DNA from: Dehalococcoidia bacterium UBA1152
Lineage (GTDB): Bacteria > Chloroflexota > Dehalococcoidia > Lucifugimonadales > UBA2962
Assembly (NCBI GenBank): GCA_002311285.1
Contig: DBZU01000072.1
Location: 1 to 7,014 of the forward strand
Direction: 5' to 3'
Length of the DNA stretch: 7,014 nt
Below are positions 4,887-7,014 of this stretch, one piece after another (the stretch's first letter is position 1; the number at the start of each line of letters is the position of its first letter). The notes beneath the pieces are model-generated. The model saw nothing but the letters and a program-made list of their open reading frames with translations. It was not told the origin of the DNA and ran no database searches. A program made the translations under genes and the position numbers.

Positions 4887-6590
4887 ATGAATCGTGTATT
4901 TCAACCAGCCGGTATTCGAATTGAATATGATGTCAAGGCAGAGATGAGAGACAAGGTGAGCTTATCATCAGACATTTATTATCCAGTCGGAAATGGGCCA
5001 TGGCCGGTGATATTGATAAGAACGCCGTATAACAATCAATTGCCTGCAATAGTCATGGAAAGTGCTATTTATTTTGCTCAAAATGGATTTGTAGTCGTAT
5101 CACAGGACGTAAGAGGCAGGTTTGACTCTGACGGCGATTTCACGCCTTGGATTAACGAATTTAACGATGGGTACGACACTATAGAGTGGATAGGAAAGCA
5201 AGATTGGTGTACTGGAAGTGTTGGTATGCATGGGCCTTCTTATGTAGGTAATGTTCAGTGGCAAGCGGCTGCAATGAATAGTAAATACCTTAAAGCTATC
5301 GTTCCGCGTGTGATTGGAGATAACCTGCACGAATCTCCCCACTACCAAGGTGGCGCTCTACAACTGGGATGGACGGCTACTTGGGCCTTCAGAATGGGTG
5401 GACGTACAGCTCAAGATATAGATATGTACGATTGGTCACAAGTATTCCACACTCTTCCAATTAAAGACTTGCCTAAATTATCAGGTAAAAACCTTGGTTT
5501 TTATGAAGATTGGATAAATCATCCCGATTATGACGATTATTGGAAAAATCTTGCAATTAAAGAACGTTATGCTGATATAAAAATTCCAATACTGCAAATT
5601 GGTGGATGGTATGATTTTTTCACTGCTGGAACTTTCAATAATTTCATTGGAATGAAAACACAAGGTGGTTCAGAAATTGCACGCAATCATCAACAAGTAA
5701 TAGTCGGTCCTTGGACTCACAGTTTCGTCGGAAAATTAACTTATGCTGGAAATACAGACTACAGTTCACACGCTGCTTTGGATATTTTAGATATAGAATT
5801 AGCTTGGTTCGACCACTGGTTAAAAAATGAAGAGAACGGTGCTGAGCTCGAACCGCCTCTTAAACTTTTTATTATGGGATCAAATGAATGGCGTAATGAA
5901 AATGAATGGCCTCTAAAACGTACGGAATACACATCTTGGTTTTTTGATTCAAATGGAAAAGCAAATTCCGCTACAGGTGATGGAGCTCTATCGCAGAAGA
6001 AACCAATGAACAAATCCTACGATTGTTTTACATACAATCCCATGTTCCCTGTTCCAACTAAAGGTGGGTGCAATTGCTGTGACCCAGACATAGTTTCATG
6101 GGGATCATATGACCAAAGGGAGGTTGAGGCTCGGTCTGACGTGCTCGTATATACTTCTGATGTATTAGAAGAACCCATCGAAGTTACTGGCCCGGTAAAA
6201 GTAAAACTTTTTGCTTCTTCAGATTGCCTAGACACAGACTTTACAGCCAAACTTGTTGACGTGCATCCCGATGGACGAGCTTTAAACCTATGTGATGGAA
6301 TCATAAGAGCACGCTACAGGAACGGCACTTCAAAACAAGAATTGCTTAAACCAGACGAAATATATGAATTCACGATAGATCTTTGGCCAACATCTAACGT
6401 GTTTATGTCTGGACATAGAATTAGAGTCGATATTTCTTCATCAAATTTTCCAAGATTTGATAGAAACACAAATACGGGAGGCAATATTAGTGCTGACATT
6501 GACTTAAAAATCGCAAATCAAACTATATACCACCAAACTAATAGACTCTCTCAAATTATCTTGCCGGTTATACCGAATTTAATAAATTAA
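4887..6590 (+). CDS. CocE/NonD-family alpha/beta hydrolase (esterase/acylase)
   Basis: A 567-residue serine hydrolase of the cocaine-esterase / X-Pro dipeptidyl peptidase (S15) type, expected to cleave an ester or amide. The alpha/beta-hydrolase domain spans about 10-305. RTPYNN (45-50) holds Y48, equivalent to the CocE oxyanion Tyr44. QDVRGRF (73-79) is a family hallmark. The nucleophile is S118 in GPSYVG (116-121), the acid is D243 in GGWYDFF (239-245), and the base is H278 in GPWTHS (274-279); the spacing is close to CocE Ser117/Asp259/His287. The C-terminal beta-sandwich (about 315-560) includes ARSDVLVYTS (415-424), VTGPVKV (433-439) and DTDFTAKLVDV (449-459). No signal peptide is seen, so it is probably cytosolic. 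The start has AGGA 10 nt upstream and follows the SDR by 33 nt. Substrate is unknown: esters, glutaryl or amino-acid amides are known within the family. Confidence 0.92.
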   Translation: MNRVFQPAGIRIEYDVKAEMRDKVSLSSDIYYPVGNGPWPVILIRTPYNNQLPAIVMESAIYFAQNGFVVVSQDVRGRFDSDGDFTPWINEFNDGYDTIEWIGKQDWCTGSVGMHGPSYVGNVQWQAAAMNSKYLKAIVPRVIGDNLHESPHYQGGALQLGWTATWAFRMGGRTAQDIDMYDWSQVFHTLPIKDLPKLSGKNLGFYEDWINHPDYDDYWKNLAIKERYADIKIPILQIGGWYDFFTAGTFNNFIGMKTQGGSEIARNHQQVIVGPWTHSFVGKLTYAGNTDYSSHAALDILDIELAWFDHWLKNEENGAELEPPLKLFIMGSNEWRNENEWPLKRTEYTSWFFDSNGKANSATGDGALSQKKPMNKSYDCFTYNPMFPVPTKGGCNCCDPDIVSWGSYDQREVEARSDVLVYTSDVLEEPIEVTGPVKVKLFASSDCLDTDFTAKLVDVHPDGRALNLCDGIIRARYRNGTSKQELLKPDEIYEFTIDLWPTSNVFMSGHRIRVDISSSNFPRFDRNTNTGGNISADIDLKIANQTIYHQTNRLSQIILPVIPNLIN

Positions 6591-6600
6591 TATTAACTTA

Positions 6601-6630
6601 TTAAATATTCGAATTAGCGAATTTAATTTA
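6601..6630 (+). terminator. Possible AT-rich terminator hairpin after the hydrolase
   Basis: TTAAATATTCG (6601-6611) can pair with CGAATTTAA (6618-6626) as nine base pairs with a two-base bulge and a six-base loop, 10 nt after the hydrolase stop. The following bases are T-rich (TTTA, then TCTACTCTTTTG). The stem is AT-rich and thus weak, but the position between the end of the SDR-hydrolase operon and the next gene fits a terminator. Confidence 0.4.
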
Positions 6631-6639
6631 TCTACTCTT

Positions 6640-6690
6640 TTGTTGTAGAATTTGTGTTTAATATATAGCCAACAATTAAGTGATAAAGGG
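6640..6690 (+). promoter_or_regulatory. Possible promoter and ribosome binding site of the lipoprotein gene
   Basis: TTGTTG (6640-6645) and TATATA (6662-6667) are 16 bp apart and could be -35 and -10 boxes; TAATAT at 6659-6664 overlaps as an alternative -10. AAAGGG at 6685-6690 is a good ribosome binding site 7 nt before the ATG at 6698. The region is AT-rich, so the promoter boxes are tentative, while the ribosome binding site is convincing. Confidence 0.4.
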
Positions 6691-6697
6691 CTAATTA

Positions 6698-7014
6698 ATG
6701 CGACTAATTTTAATTCTAGCGATAATTGTTATCGGGATGATGGCAATCTCGAGTTGTGGTGGCTCAGAATCTGTAAGCAATGTAACCTCAGACGATAAAA
6801 GTGCATCTGTCGATACATCTGCGGATCGATTTAAAGATGAACCCACAGATGCAGCTGTAAGCATGTCACCAGGTGAGTTTAAACGTGCCGAAGATATGAA
6901 GGCAAAGAGATCTGGGTTAAACGCTGTTTTGCTTAATGATGGCACGGTTTTCATATTTGGTGGCCGAACAGACGGATCTTCGGGTTTTTGGCTTAACTAT
7001 AACTTTACTTCAGA
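6698..7014 (+). CDS. Lipoprotein with kelch-like segment, N-terminal fragment (3' end outside window)
   Basis: The first 105 codons of a gene that runs off the window, read open from the ATG at 6698 with AAAGGG 7 nt upstream. Residues 1-19 form a lipoprotein signal peptide: MR, a hydrophobic stretch (LILILAIIVIGMMAI), then ISSC with C20 as the lipidation site. After it comes a Ser/Asp/Thr-rich linker (about 21-60) of the kind that tethers a folded domain away from the membrane. Residues 74-90 (LNAVLLNDGTVFIFGGR) look like the strand-and-Gly-Gly unit of a kelch repeat, so a beta-propeller may follow. The protein is expected to be anchored outside the cytoplasmic membrane. Its role cannot be told from this part. 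The hairpin and promoter-like sequence in front suggest a separate transcription unit from the hydrolase. Confidence 0.8.
   Translation, partial: MRLILILAIIVIGMMAISSCGGSESVSNVTSDDKSASVDTSADRFKDEPTDAAVSMSPGEFKRAEDMKAKRSGLNAVLLNDGTVFIFGGRTDGSSGFWLNYNFTS

Noticed and set aside
6065..6085. Cys cluster (GGCNCC, residues 393-398) in the CocE-type hydrolase as a new metal site
   Set aside because: From memory, a Gly-Gly followed by paired Cys occurs at this place in many CocE/NonD-type hydrolases, so it is probably a family trait and not a novelty.
6017..6304. Minus-strand reading frame of 95 codons inside the hydrolase gene
   Set aside because: It lies entirely antisense to a well-conserved domain and shows only Ser/Thr-rich low-complexity composition typical of shadow frames.

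Overview
The window is AT-rich, densely coding bacterial DNA carrying seven recognisable genes, two of them cut by the window edges. There is no tRNA, rRNA, CRISPR array or transposase that I can see. The gene set is the end of an elongation factor G, several flavin enzymes, an SDR dehydrogenase, a CocE-type hydrolase and a lipoprotein with a kelch-like segment. This, with the low GC content, would fit an uncultivated aquatic bacterium such as an AT-rich Chloroflexota (SAR202-like) lineage. That assignment is inference from gene content only.

Layout: (1) 1-400, C-terminal part of EF-G on the plus strand. (2) 401-578, a spacer with small hairpins and a TATAAT box just before the next gene. (3) 579-2381, a plus-strand pair: an FAD-linked sugar-lactone/alditol-oxidase-type flavoenzyme followed 21 nt later by a GNAT acetyltransferase. 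(4) 2388-3972, a minus-strand pair: a luciferase-like (LLM) flavin monooxygenase followed 22 nt later by a second GNAT acetyltransferase. The two GNATs are clear paralogues (59 of 114 aligned C-terminal residues identical by hand count). They meet tail to tail with only 6 nt between stop codons. (5) 3973-4106, a divergent control region. (6) 4107-6590, a plus-strand pair: an SDR dehydrogenase and a CocE/NonD-type serine hydrolase, 33 nt apart. (7) 6591-6697, a spacer with an AT-rich hairpin and a possible promoter. (8) 6698-7014, the start of a lipoprotein with a kelch-like segment, running off the window.

Two points stand out. First, 579-3972 is a mirror-image arrangement, flavoenzyme-GNAT facing GNAT-flavoenzyme. 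Neither GNAT has a good ribosome binding site of its own, and the paralogous 3' ends form a 34-nt imperfect inverted repeat across the convergent junction. Second, the LLM monooxygenase and the SDR-hydrolase pair diverge from one 134-bp region. Together they could form an alcohol-to-ketone, ketone-to-ester, ester-to-acid-plus-alcohol degradation module; this is a hypothesis drawn from enzyme families, not shown by the sequence.
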